From Neckera pumila (taxonomy: Eukaryota; Streptophyta; Bryopsida; Hypnales; Neckeraceae), in assembly GCA_963969595.1 (NCBI GenBank), contig OZ018408.1, forward strand, positions 248,001 through 312,000: 64,000 nt of DNA. Direction: 5' to 3'. A program made the position numbers and the translations under genes. The notes under the pieces were generated by a model. That model did no database searches and was not told where the DNA came from. It was given only the letters and a program-made list of their open reading frames with translations. Of this stretch, positions 24,729-35,258 are shown one piece after another. Each line of letters starts with the position of its first letter. Position 1 is the stretch's first letter.

Positions 24729-25460
24729 AACCAATTAGGTTGCCTTCACTGACAGAAGTTAGTTCATGAGCCATTGCTTGTCCACGTGGACGCACATACA
24801 ATTCTCTAAACCTAAGCCATGAATAGTGCACCAACCCACACAACACACATAGTTATTTCATTACTGCATTCTTCTGCAATGATTGTACATATTTATATAG
24901 TGTTGAATGTCAAGAAATTAGTATGGGGCAACCTAATTTTACTATTTTGTGTACGGTAGTGGAAACTGAAGTGTCCCTCACAACATTGAAGTTGAAGTGG
25001 CATGAGTGCATGACTGCATGACCATGCATAAAATGCAAATTGCAGAATTTCAAACAAAAAACGTTAAATCGTGCCATCCTTTGTGGGCCTAGTAGGATAA
25101 ATTTGGGTTTCACGAGGATAAAAGTAAATAAAAGCCCCCTATATTTGAGCCGTGTCTAGATACTTGCAAGCCCCCCTAGCTAATTTGGGGCCTCTGATTG
25201 CAAATATGAATTCAGATTTTGAAAAAAAAAAATTGCAGCAAATAAAAAATTCCAGCGTTTTCCCCGGGTAAATTTGACAAGGATGGCACGATTTAACGTC
25301 CTGCATTTCATACACCCATAACTGAACTTATCATAACGTCAGTTACTTGGCTGGCACTTGGACCACTCCAGGCACTTGCACAGAACTGACTGAAGACCAC
25401 TGATACTTTGGGACTTCAGTTGGACCGGTGACCCTAGTATACTGTATAGTACAGTACAGT
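24729..25460. other. Intergenic DNA with a diverged copy of the CCCCCTA repeat
   Basis: No gene seen. About 25125-25290 (CCCCCTATATTTGAGC, then AATTTGGGGCCTCTGATTGC) matches the core of the element at 33200 and, reversed, that at 50899 (GCAATCAGAGACCTCGAATT). It is an old member of that family without clear ends. Confidence 0.45.
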
Positions 25461-25744
25461 GCAGTACACTAAAAATGATATTTAGTGTAGTATGACATTT
25501 AGTGTTTTACCCCCCTACCAGCCACAACATTAAATCTGAATTGTTGCAGATTTAGTTCATTTTTTTAACGTGTTCATTTTTTTAACGTGTTCTAACACTA
25601 AATGTAAACCTTTTCAAATTTCAGATTTACCATAGAGCATATTTAGTGTTAGAAATTAGATTTAGTGTTACTTACTTATGATATTTAGTGTCAAGGTTTG
25701 TAATTAGTGTTGCCAACACTAAATATCATTTTTAGTGTAGTGCA
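25461..25744. mobile_element. CACTA-type MITE with subterminal repeats
   Basis: Inverted ends share TACACTAAAAATGATATTTA followed by GTGT at both sides (left from 25465, right complement to 25739), and the matching extends a few bases further out. Inside, the motif ATTTAGTG or its complement CACTAAAT recurs at least seven times near both ends. CACTA termini plus many short subterminal repeats are typical of En/Spm (CACTA) elements, where they bind the transposase. No clean 3-bp target duplication could be fixed. Length about 284 bp. Confidence 0.6.
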
Positions 25745-25903
25745 CTTGGAAATATTGTTACTATCCTTGAGTAGTATTCTTATTACTCCGTATCATTCTG
25801 CCATGAGCAGAGGAATTCAGTTGAGGAGGTCCACTTGCACAAAGGTAAGGTACTGTATTGATGCCTGTATGTTGAGATTGGATAAGCCGGAGTTGATCAT
25901 TTG

Positions 25904-26022
25904 ACCCCCCTCCAACACGCTGAAGCCACTCTTTAAAGGTTATGCACCATTCATCTTAGAAGATCTTAGAAGATCAATGGTGCAGAACATGTAGAAAGTG
26001 GCTTCAGCATGTGGGAGTGGGG
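25904..26022. repeat. Long imperfect hairpin, possible small-RNA precursor or foldback element
   Basis: Arms 25904-25951 and 25976-26022 pair across a 24-nt loop. GCTGAAGCCACT pairs perfectly with AGTGGCTTCAGC, GCACCATT with AATGGTGC, and outer bases CTCC/CCCC pair partly. The mismatch pattern resembles a plant pri-miRNA stem, but a tiny MITE is equally possible. No flanking duplication was found. Confidence 0.5.
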
Positions 26023-26410
26023 TTGTTCTAAAGGTAGAAAAAACCATTTCTGTCCGTCCGCCATTTGGGGGGACATAGCTCTTAGGGATCAGCAAATCCA
26101 GAACTAGTTTATGGAATTTAGGGCAATATGCTACCTTCATGACTGAGAGGCATCAACTTTGGCTACCTTGAGAGTGAGTAAAGTAGAACAGCCTATCACC
26201 ACACTGATTTGCAATCTGACTATCTTAGAGTCAACTCCAAGAGGGGCACATATTTTTCAAAGGTGTGCACTTGTTTCACAAATTCAAGCCAAGTGGATTT
26301 ATAATTTTCCAATCAAAATTGTAATTCCTGTGAATTTTTGAAGTAATCAGCCTGAAATTACAAAACCGTGGGTAGAGTGGAGACATAAACGCCCTCTCAA
26401 CAACCCATAA

Positions 26411-26797
26411 GAGCATCTGCACCGTGGCTTAGCAACGCTGGCCGAGGTGCCATACGCTAAGTTCAGGACCCAAATCTTCCCTACCGTGGCACACCTTGAC
26501 AACTTTCAACAACTGGGCGCGAGCAAATTTCCCATAGCTTTTGGAGCCCGGTGACAGTTGCCACAGTGCCTCGGTCTGACAGCTTTTCAATCAATTCAGT
26601 ATTTTCTCGCTACGTTTGATTGCTTTCCATTCACTTTTTTGTTTCATTGCTCTTTCTTTAAAAAATGCAAGCCACAGACCAGGGCATGTGAGGGTGTCAC
26701 GGTGGTAGAAAATTGTGTCACGTTGCCCAGGGATTGAAATTGGCATGCCAACGCTAGCTTGCCGTGGGGATTTAGCCACCCCACAAAGGCGATGCTC
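26411..26797. mobile_element. PIF/Harbinger (Tourist-like) MITE
   Basis: GAGCATC at the left end and GATGCTC at the right, with TAA at 26408-26410 and 26798-26800. It is the same family as 13923-14372 and 52094-52480; 387 bp and relatively GC-rich. The 84-codon frame inside shows no transposase features. Confidence 0.7.
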
Positions 26798-26800
26798 TAA

Positions 26801-29589
26801 CCACCCTTCTATATATCTATTAGCACTTAAGAATCCACCAATCAAGGGCTGACATATTATCCCATGTTGACACTAAAGCTAGAATCTTGTTAGATTTTGT
26901 CAGAATCTTAAATGGTTTAGGATACTTTTGGGACGGATTTGGATGGGGCAGTGAACGCAATGGGGGCAAAAGAGTAGGCCATGGAATTGAGAAGCAAACA
27001 GTGATGGGCTAGTCCACCTTGATATCAAAGAAAAAAATTGAAAAGAAAGGATTCTGTAAGTTGTGAAGGATTATTGGAAGTACTATAACACAAAACTAAC
27101 TAAATAGATGCCAATTTTAATGAGGAGGAAGTTGCAAATTGGCTATCCAATTCAATTATTTGTTGCAGTTTTGGCTATTAAAGGTCTATTTTTACAATGT
27201 ACTAGTAGCGTAACAAATTTTTTGGTAGAAATTCAACTAATTTTAGCCAATTTAGGGATCATTGGTAGGAATCTCTTAAATTGTTCCAAATATGGCCTTG
27301 GCCCTTAAGAGCTATGGCATCCATATTCTGAACGATGAATGGAGGTCTTGGAGGCACTATTTTAGTTAGTCCAACCAACTTATCATCCAATGTAATACTT
27401 GAATCTTGAAAAGACAACCTTTTCTTTTATCAAATTTATGAAATTGCAATAAATAATATTTCTTTATAAAGATATAAGCAAAAATGTGCAAAATTTCAAA
27501 AGGCACTAACTCCTAAAGAACCAAGGCCTTTCTGAGTTCAAAAATATGATTGCTTTTGAAATGTTATAAATCTAATGTCACTAAATTAAAGAAATCTCAA
27601 CCATACAATCTTATACTGAACGTATTGTAGATGATGTAAATCAAATTTGGAATCATTTGGCAACATAGATTGCAAGATTATAATGTTTTAGTTCTGAAAA
27701 AGGATGCTGAAATATTCCTAGCAACACATTTGGAGGTGAAATTTGATTTCTAAGACTACTCAAATGAAAACACTTTAAACTTCAAAATGATTCAAACTAA
27801 CAAACAAACAAACAAATTGGTGTAAGAAAATATCATTCTATTGACTCATTGCGTCTACAAAATGGATTTTAAATGTAAAAAAATATCAAAAAAAAGTTGC
27901 AAAATACATCTTAGACTAAATATTCCTTCTACTAAAATGTTTCTCAGTCATTTATTATTTCTTGGATTGATATGAAAATTTATCCACACAGACGAGACTA
28001 GTATGCACAACTTTTCTAATCTTCTTTTTTTTATTGGAAACGAACATTGTATGAAAAAGAAATAAGTTGCCGAATTTCACTAGAGTCCAAAAACATCTGG
28101 ATTTTGAGCTTTAAAATGCTCCCGTACATTCAAAACAACATGGATTGACATGAAAATTTTACCACAATAACTAGACTTCAAGGTGGGGTTTAGGGTTGAA
28201 AATTATGAAGAGTCTTCTTTCCCTAACAACCACATCATCGTTTGAAGAAAAAAAATGTACCAGATTTGTTTATGAACTCAAATTTTCTAATTTTCTAAAA
28301 TACAAAACACTTCAAGTTTAGAATTGCTTGCTAGGACAATTTCAATGTAAGTATTGAAGTGTTTCAATCCCATCCTAGAATTATGATTTATGGTTTTTTT
28401 CCATCTTGTACCTACTTCTACAAGACAAATTTTTTATCAATGAAATCACTAATTGTGCTATTCCCAATTTGTGAGTAGGTATAGTACTCAAGTTGTAGGC
28501 ACTTGTAAATAGTGACAAATTTGGGAATAGTATCAATTCACAAGAGCAATAACACCACTAAACGCCCAACCTACCCAAATGCAATTTAATTTAAAACATA
28601 AGCACTTGCCAAATACACATTTTCAAAGCTCCAACGACCACTGTATAAATCTTATAAAAGACATTTCACAAAACTTGTGCTACAAGTGAGAAGACTCTCT
28701 CTCAGTATCCACACCAATTTCTAAGATTGTTTGAACCAATAATGGTCAAGAAAAAACTAGAGAATGGAGTGATAAAGAGTGGGGACTTCTATGATGCCTC
28801 CAAGAAATAGACATCTTAAGCTAAGCACTATATAATTATTATATTTAGACACTATCCTTATAGGCTACTATAAAAAATATACATTTCAACCAGGAACTTA
28901 ATCATACAACATAGTTCTCAACCATTTCTTCAAGTGTTACAAAACACAAATAAGACCCTACAAGAATTCTATCAATGTGGTTAACACTGCAAAACTAAAA
29001 TGAGATCATTATGTTCTTGTATAGTCATTTGCACTGATCTAATCAGGTGGCCTACCAATACAATTGTTTAAGTATACAAATCCATGACACATGCATCTAC
29101 CTTTCTCTCTAATTGCTATTTTAATGTCAATACCAACAATTTTGCCAATTGAAAAGGAAAAGAAAAGTACAAACCACCATCACCAAGTGTTGATCCTCTT
29201 GGTAGTTGTCAACTTGCCTCCATTGCAGCTGACCATTTTTCCACAACTCTTTCATCCAAAAAAACCTTGAAACAAACTTGGGATTTTTAAAAGCCTGATT
29301 AACTTGGTGAGATACCATCTTCCAAAAGTTGAGCTCCTAATTCTACCTATAAAATAGGATACATGACCAAAGTCGATGTCTTTGATGTTTAATATATGGC
29401 AATAAACCCTCCTTCCTTCATTTATGGACCATGGATTCATATTTATATTTACTCTAAATGAGACAAGTTTTAGCTTTTTGGAAATTAAGCTAACCACTAG
29501 ATATACAACTCCTCTAATTTCAAACCTAACTATTTTCCTATTGGAATCTATCCGTAAGAAAATTTAAGTTACAAAATAAGAGATTAGAA
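26801..29589. other. AT-rich DNA with decayed TTAA-element relics
   Basis: No gene seen. CTAACTCCTAAAGAACCAAG near 27508 resembles a family A/B terminus. At 28320-28440 GCTTGCTAGGACAATTTCA and GTACCTACTTCTACAAGAC match the interior of family A (compare 19180-19260 and 23610-23710). These look like old, diverged members. Confidence 0.4.
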
Positions 29590-30053
29590 AAAACTTAGTT
29601 AAAAAAGAGAAAGTCCAAAAAACAAAAAGAGAGGTGTCTAGGAAGAGACACATCCTAACTCCTAAAACCATTTGATAATTTTCATTGAGTTTGCATTTCT
29701 ATTCCTAGTTTCACTTCCAAATGTTAATTCCTACCTCTAGCATTTTGTTCCTAAAATTGTATTAATTCCACCATTTACATAATTTTACCAATTACCCATT
29801 TTTTTACTTAACTCTCTACAATTTCTAAATCCTAATTTTTTTTTATAAATCCCCAACAGTCATAACATTATTGATGTCCATAAATTTTACAACAGTCGGC
29901 CTAACCCCCCCATAATTGCTTTCTTGCACTAAGTCTACTCTTCCGTTCTTGTGGAACAAATTCTCTATTCTAATTGGTAATCCTTAGATTGCATCAATAT
30001 CCTCAAACATAGTTTGTGAACCAATTTTGTGGCTTACAAGTCTCAGCCTACTA
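29590..30053. repeat. Duplicated segment carrying a probable empty TTAA site
   Basis: From AAACTTAGTTAAAAAAGAGA onward this matches 46154-46585 over two blocks (29603-29790 and 29910-30053). At 45411-46157 a foldback TTAA element sits exactly between AAAACTTAG and AAAAGAGAAAG, so 29599-29602 looks like its empty site. Homology left of the site is only about 10 bp. Confidence 0.6.
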
Positions 30054-31199
30054 TGAGGCAATTGTAAGATTTCAATAGGTATTAGTAGGTCTTGCCTAAA
30101 AAAATAATTCTGAAAATTCAATAAATTATCCTTCAAGTATGAATTGAATCAAAAAATAAAAATAAAAATCTTCAATAATCACATAGATTAGAACTTAATA
30201 TTTTGAACTCCAAGGAAAAAAATTCTTGTGAAATCACAAATATTCAATCTACAATCAATTTTAGAAGGAGATTTCAATTTTGGCTTCAATTTAAATGAAA
30301 AATATTGGTCTATGTGCTAGTTGATCTAACCATATGGATATGATATATAGATCATATTTTACAACTATTGTTTAGACATCATCATTAAATTACTCTTCTC
30401 AGTTGCGTTTTACTATATATCTTCACAATTTTGGAAATCTGGATTACCAAGGTTCTAAAGGGCTTCAGGGTAAACAAACTATTCTTTTGGTTTTGCAACT
30501 AACTTAACTTTTGGTTGGCACTTCAAGAAATGAACCTAAACTATGCTTAACCTCTAATTGCCCAAGGCTCTTTTTTGAGCTTCTTGTAGTTTGTTGTAAA
30601 TTGAACAAAAAGACAATATTTTGATAAGTGCTATCAATTTTTTTTTGAATTGTAACCATACAAATTGAAACTAGTCATGTTACAGATCACATGGAAAAAG
30701 AAAATTCAACAATGTTGCTTCTGGATTGAAAGATTATAATGTTTGATCATGAGGGTGTTAAAACTATAAAAGCAATTTGAAGTCTTTCAATCTACTTTTC
30801 ACAAGTCAAATCTAAAAAATTGATAAAAAAAAATATATATATGAGGTTAAGGGCATAACATGCATAACTCCAATCATTTTATAACTTTTCAAAATTACTC
30901 AATATTTTTTTAAAGGATTTTTAATGTGATTTTCCCTCCAAGATCTAGTATATTTGAGGTTCATTTCCAAGAGCCCTCAATACTAAAAAATCAAGATTTG
31001 CAATGGACACCCTTGCACAAATTTTTGAATAGAAAAATCATAGTCCTTTATTTTCAAAATGAAATTTTTTGATGCTAAAACTAGACTTCATAAAGATTTT
31101 TTCAAAAAATATAAACTATTAAAAATAGCAATTTGGTATAGTTTATATAACTTTAAAGTATTGATGACACCAAAATTTGGTACCTCGCGCATTTAGGGG
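30054..31199. other. AT-rich DNA, no gene seen
   Basis: No protein-like frame. TTAACCTCTAATTGCCCAAGG near 30550 may be a relic terminus of the TTAA family; no partner end was identified. Confidence 0.35.
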
Positions 31200-31641
31200 C
31201 TAGGGTAGAATTACACCTACAAAATGATCCCACCATGAGTTTTTTTCAGTAAATGAGATTTGTACAACAGTCAATGTCTTAAGTGACAGTAATAGAATGA
31301 TTAGAAGCTTCATTGGAAACTTTTAGCTTTCCAGTGTAAATTCAATATAGGCCAAGGGACCTTTCTAGGCCCTTCACATTAGAAAATATTATGATTGCTT
31401 TAGGTGAGTAAGATGAGCATTTTGGATACAATCTTTGTTGGTTTTGGGGTAGTCTAATGAGACCTTTTGGACAAAATACTTCAAATTTTCTTAACAAATT
31501 CATATTTTGTCAAAAAAATATAGTTTCAAATGCTCTCGCCATTTCTCACACTTGTCTTTATGCGGGAAAGATGTAAAAAAATTTCATCAATGGCATGAGT
31601 GCAAACTCTTAATTCTGACTACAATGGAATGTTTTACCTTA
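31200..31641. mobile_element. TA-flanked AGGTAAA MITE, copy 2 (left end decayed)
   Basis: The right end, ACAATGGAATGTTTTACCT followed by TA (31640-31641), and the interior (TCACACTTGTCTTTATGCGG, then CATCAATGGCATGAGTGC) match the copies at 24181 (reversed) and 34576. The left terminus is not recognisable, so the start is approximate. Confidence 0.6.
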
Positions 31642-32938
31642 ATGCAACCCCATAGCAGCTCACCGAAGGCTCTCAACATGGGCAATGAGTGGGCCATGGC
31701 TTGGAAATTACCCCCCATCACGCATGCCGGCAAGTGAAAAAGCATGCCCGGCCACGGCCAAAAATGAAGAAAGCACGGGCAAATGGAGACTCTTGGGCGC
31801 GGCTCGCCAAGCTATATAAAAATCCTTTTGACCCCACCTTTTCTTTTCTTTTTCCCCCAAAAGATGGTGACCATTGCCTTAAAAAAGACACATGAAAGAA
31901 CAACAACCAATCTGGTTCCTGCGGACAGGATAATCTGGGAGGAAGGTTAAGCGATAGTTGCTACTTGGGCCTGTGAAAACTACTGGAGCAAAAGACTCCG
32001 TTCTTGTACCAGGAATCTTAGAAATCCTGACTAATGAGAAATTTAAGCTCCTCACTACATCTATGGAAGTAAGAGAGAGTATTGTTGCATTGTGTGGCCA
32101 TGTTAGCCATGATGGTGTTCCCACCATGCTTGTTCACAAACTTGGTGAGTGGTGCAGGTCTCTCCCTGGAAGATGAACCTGTTGCACGCACACCAAATAT
32201 TCCAAAGTATTGCCGATCTGAAAATATCACAAGCAATGTTGAACAAAGAGATAGCGGAACAATAATTGCCCTCTTGGTCGTGATATCCCGGTGTAATGCC
32301 CGTGATAATTTCTTGCCATGAGGGGGATTCTTGAATGTTTAACGCCTTGCGAGTCTCACGAAAGGAATTCTAGACACGCTGGGTGTGGTACCAAGTGCTG
32401 AGGACGTGCTCCACGTTTTCTTCATCTTGTCGTCGTCTGCATCTCTTGCATTCCGCAGGAAAGCCCATGACTGAACTCCACTTGCCAGTAGGAAGCCCGC
32501 CTGAGTTAGCTAGCCATAAGAAGAACTGTAATTTTTGGGGTCTTCGTTTAATTATCCCAGACAATCTGGGTCGCAGACTTCATTTCTTGGTCAGTGAGCT
32601 GAAATTCTTCAAGCTTGGTGCCTGATGAGCCTTGCCGTGGTGTTCTTACCTTGGAGACCAACGCGGTAACCACATCTGGTGGAATAATTAAGAATGGACA
32701 TGTGTAATTGGATCCAGGGACTCTCCAATTCCATTCACCCGGGTCCCATTCAAGATCCTGGATCCTTCCCAATAGCCAGATTGAGCCGGAGAACTGGTCT
32801 TCAGGGTTAACTTGGGTTGTTCGGAGATCTCCTCCACAGGTGATCACTCTAGCATGCCAGAGCTTTTTCCCTGTTAAGTCTTGAGATTCTTCACCTTCGG
32901 TGGTATTCATGAAAAAACGAGTTTGAGTGTGATACAAT

Positions 32939-33150
32939 CATAACATTATTAGCGTTCAATGGGGGGGCCCTTTTGCTCCCCCAGATGTAGGACCCCCCCA
33001 GCCATTGAGCTTCGTCCTGTCAGATTACATTAAAGTTGTGACCAATGAAATCTCCTCAATTATAACTAAAATCCCCCCCCCCCTAGGCATCTAGGGGGGA
33101 TTATACCTCATGTCAAAGGGAAGAAGAGCACTTGTTTAATAATGTTATGA
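32939..33150. mobile_element. Short TIR element (TCATAACATTATTA ends)
   Basis: Fourteen-base perfect inverted ends TCATAACATTATTA / TAATAATGTTATGA enclose C- and G-homopolymer-rich sequence, including a CCTAGGCATCTAGGGGG dyad at about 33080-33105. It interrupts the LINE relic. No target duplication could be fixed, so the superfamily is unknown. Confidence 0.55.
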
Positions 33151-33199
33151 ATCGTTTACCTTTATGAGAGCTGTTTCCGATTGTGTCAGGGGCTCCATC

Positions 33200-33467
33200 G
33201 ATTGAGCTTATAGTTGTATGACGAGCCTCTTGCGGAGGTAAAGCCCAAGGTGAATGTAAAGAAAAGGACCCCCTATTTTGTGCTGTCTTTGTTTAATTGT
33301 TAACACCTCTCCTAACTAATTTGGGGCCTTTGATTGCAAATATGAACTTAGAATTTGTAAAAAAATTCAAGTGTAGCAAATAAATTGATCCTGCGTTTTT
33401 CCAAGGATAAAACCGAGGGGTGGGGGCAAAACGGCAGGAGGCTCGTTATGCAACTATAAGCTCAACC
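33200..33467. mobile_element. Mutator-like MITE with 9-bp target duplication
   Basis: The 30-bp inverted ends share TTGAGCTTATAGTTG and ACGAGCCTC with three mismatches. The 9-bp direct repeat GGCTCCATC flanks it exactly (33191-33199, 33468-33476). Nine-base duplications are characteristic of Mutator-like elements. The interior contains the CCCCCTA...GGGGCCTTTGATTGC core seen also at 25.1 and 50.9 kb. Length 268 bp, non-coding. Confidence 0.8.
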
Positions 33468-33524
33468 GGCTCCATCACCCATTCAGTAGTCTTGAAGGGA
33501 GGAGACATGGTCATAGTCCAGTTA

Positions 33525-33739
33525 GGGCCAGTTTCCATGGAGGGCCGGAACTGGAGGGAGGGTCCAGGTTGACCACGGGCAACTGGAGGGAAATTTTTTA
33601 GAATGTTCATCTGGCGTAGAGTTTAGAAAAAAAGCTCCAGTCAACGCTCCAATTCATTTAGCGCTATTTGCAGCTATAACAGTGCTAGAGCCTAGAGATC
33701 TAGTTTTGGACCCCTCCAGGCCCCCATAGAAATGGGCTC
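33525..33739. mobile_element. PIF/Harbinger-type MITE with TTA target site
   Basis: Imperfect inverted ends (left GGGCCAGTTTCCATGG, right complement GAGCCCATTTCTATGG) are flanked by TTA at 33522-33524 and 33740-33742. Length 215 bp. It lies in the LINE relic next to the Mutator-like element. Confidence 0.65.
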
Positions 33740-34001
33740 TTACTTGGAATGGCATTGAGGATCTTTGCTTTCCTTGCTTGGGAGAAACTGCGTCCTAGTA
33801 TGCGGCTAAGTTCTGTACCTTGTTTCCATCTGTGGTTGCTGAAGTCCCACATGTCTTGGATTTGGTTGATTTGTTTCCTTGTCCAAGTGCTGCCGTATAT
33901 ATGAGTATGATGAGTTGCCAGTCATATTGTTGTATTGGCCATGCAGCTTGACCCCACCTTTTGAAAAGCTTCTCTTGAAAAGTTGAATAGATTCTCTTCA
34001 T

Positions 34002-34575
34002 AATAATAAAATAAGGACTACAAGTGGATATGTCACCACTTGGGCGAGTCTTCTTACGGGGCCATGACCCTTCAATTAATATGGCTGCATGCCAAACAAT
34101 AAATTTTGCTCATCTGGCGCCCCTTTTTCGCAAGCCAAGCATGGGGTTGCCCTTAAGTTAATTGTTGGTGATGAATTTGGTTGAGTGTACTGTAAATTGG
34201 AAAATCCCATTGTAGTTATTTTGACTTATGGCTTGTCAATCAGCCAATGCAATGGGTGCACAATCTTTAAAACCTTGGATTAAGAGCTGGCTGACACTTT
34301 AAAGGATATGTTAGCTTGTTGGTTCTTCACCAACCTTTGGTCCTTGATGAACACCATAGCTTGAAGAAAACTATACTTGAATTGCCAGCTAGGATAGCAC
34401 CCGCTACCTAAGCCTCTATGGCTTAGATATTAGAACTATCACCAATAGACTCTTCATTCACGTTGGTCATAGGACCATAGTTAAGAAACTCATATTTTTC
34501 TTTGAATTGTCAGCTTGAAGACGAGCTTGTTCCTCTGGTGCAGTTGAAATTTTCATGGTTAGTCTATTATGTTGA
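34002..34575. other. Intergenic DNA, no gene seen
   Basis: No protein-like frame and no clear terminal repeats were found. Confidence 0.4.
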
Positions 34576-34771
34576 TAAGGTAAACTAACCCATTGTGGTT
34601 AGATGACCCATCATTAGATGAGATTTGGGGGTCTTGGAGGGCTCTGAATTCCCCTGCTGTCTGTTGTGTTCCCAGACTGCGGAAACGCAGCAGCAACAGC
34701 TGGCTGACGTGGCACAGCGATTGCCACGTCATTTTTTGAATTTTTTTTTTTGCTTAAAATGATATTTTGGT

Positions 34772-34796
34772 TATATATATATATATATATATATAT
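34772..34796. repeat. (AT)n microsatellite
   Basis: About 12 uninterrupted AT units directly beside the plastid-derived segment. Confidence 0.9.
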
Positions 34797-34824
34797 TACC
34801 AATATTTTTTTTTATTTTTCAATT

Positions 34825-35169
34825 TTAAAGTCCTTCTATAGATATACGTAAAAATCGAGCTAATTCTGCAGCTTTTTCTTCGATTTCTCTCAAAGTTAAT
34901 TTTTCCCCAAAGCGTGTTAAAGGAATATCTTGTTGACCTTTTATTTTGATATAGAGAATACGCCGAGGATGAATACCTTCTCGAACTTCCATATGTATTA
35001 TTTGTATATCTTTCATAAAGAAATTGATATAAATACGCCAATTTTTCCCAGGAAATCCCCAATGAAATAAAGAAACAATTTTTTCTTTTTTATAACCACT
35101 ACCTACATTCCATAAAATTGTGCACCATAAATAAAAACTAAGAAATAACCCATATATATGTATATACAT
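34825..35169 (-). pseudogene. ycf4: Plastid ycf4 3' half in nuclear DNA (NUPT)
   Basis: The minus strand encodes 114 codons ending at a natural stop. Recognisable Ycf4 pieces are [69 protein letters not shown] and [16 protein letters not shown]. This is the C-terminal half or more of a protein of about 184 residues that helps assemble photosystem I in the thylakoid membrane (family knowledge). The N-terminal half with the membrane segments is missing, and a few residues after GSGY are deleted. There is no plastid neighbour gene, and it sits between an AT microsatellite and a T-rich tract inside a transposon, so it is a nuclear insertion and not expected to be functional. The frame is still open, which suggests a fairly recent capture. 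The ending EGL is, from memory, closest to bryophyte or lycophyte Ycf4. Confidence 0.88.
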
Positions 35170-35171
35170 AT

Positions 35172-35258
35172 ATTTTTTTTTATTTTTTATTTTTTATTTT
35201 TTATTTTTTTTTATTTTTTTTTATTTTTTTTTTATTTTTTTATTTTTTTATTTTTTTT
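35172..35258. repeat. T-rich low-complexity tract, (T6-9 A)n
   Basis: Runs of five to nine T separated by single A, about 87 bp, adjoining the truncated end of the ycf4 fragment. Confidence 0.9.

Larger units (their letters stand above)
31853..34001 (-). pseudogene. Decayed LINE-type retrotransposon ORF2 C-terminal part with zf-RVT-like domain
   Basis: Read on -, pieces from about 34001 to 31853 encode a broken reverse-transcriptase-type polyprotein end. 32937-32548 reads ...EWNWRVPGSNYT...QIVWDN. After a frameshift, 32564-32370 gives FFLWLANSGGLPTGKW, CKRC and ENVEHVL, the pattern of the zinc-binding domain after plant L1-type reverse transcriptases (zf-RVT). Further on come GITPGYHDQEGN and ILWNIWC. 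Stops (for example TAG for the expected TGG after HTQRV) and frameshifts make it non-functional. Three short TIR elements interrupt it (32939, 33200, 33525); skipping the one at 33200 restores an open frame across its target site (EWVMEPLTQSET). The RT catalytic core is not present. Its 3' part is duplicated, inverted, at 22945-24728. Confidence 0.65.
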
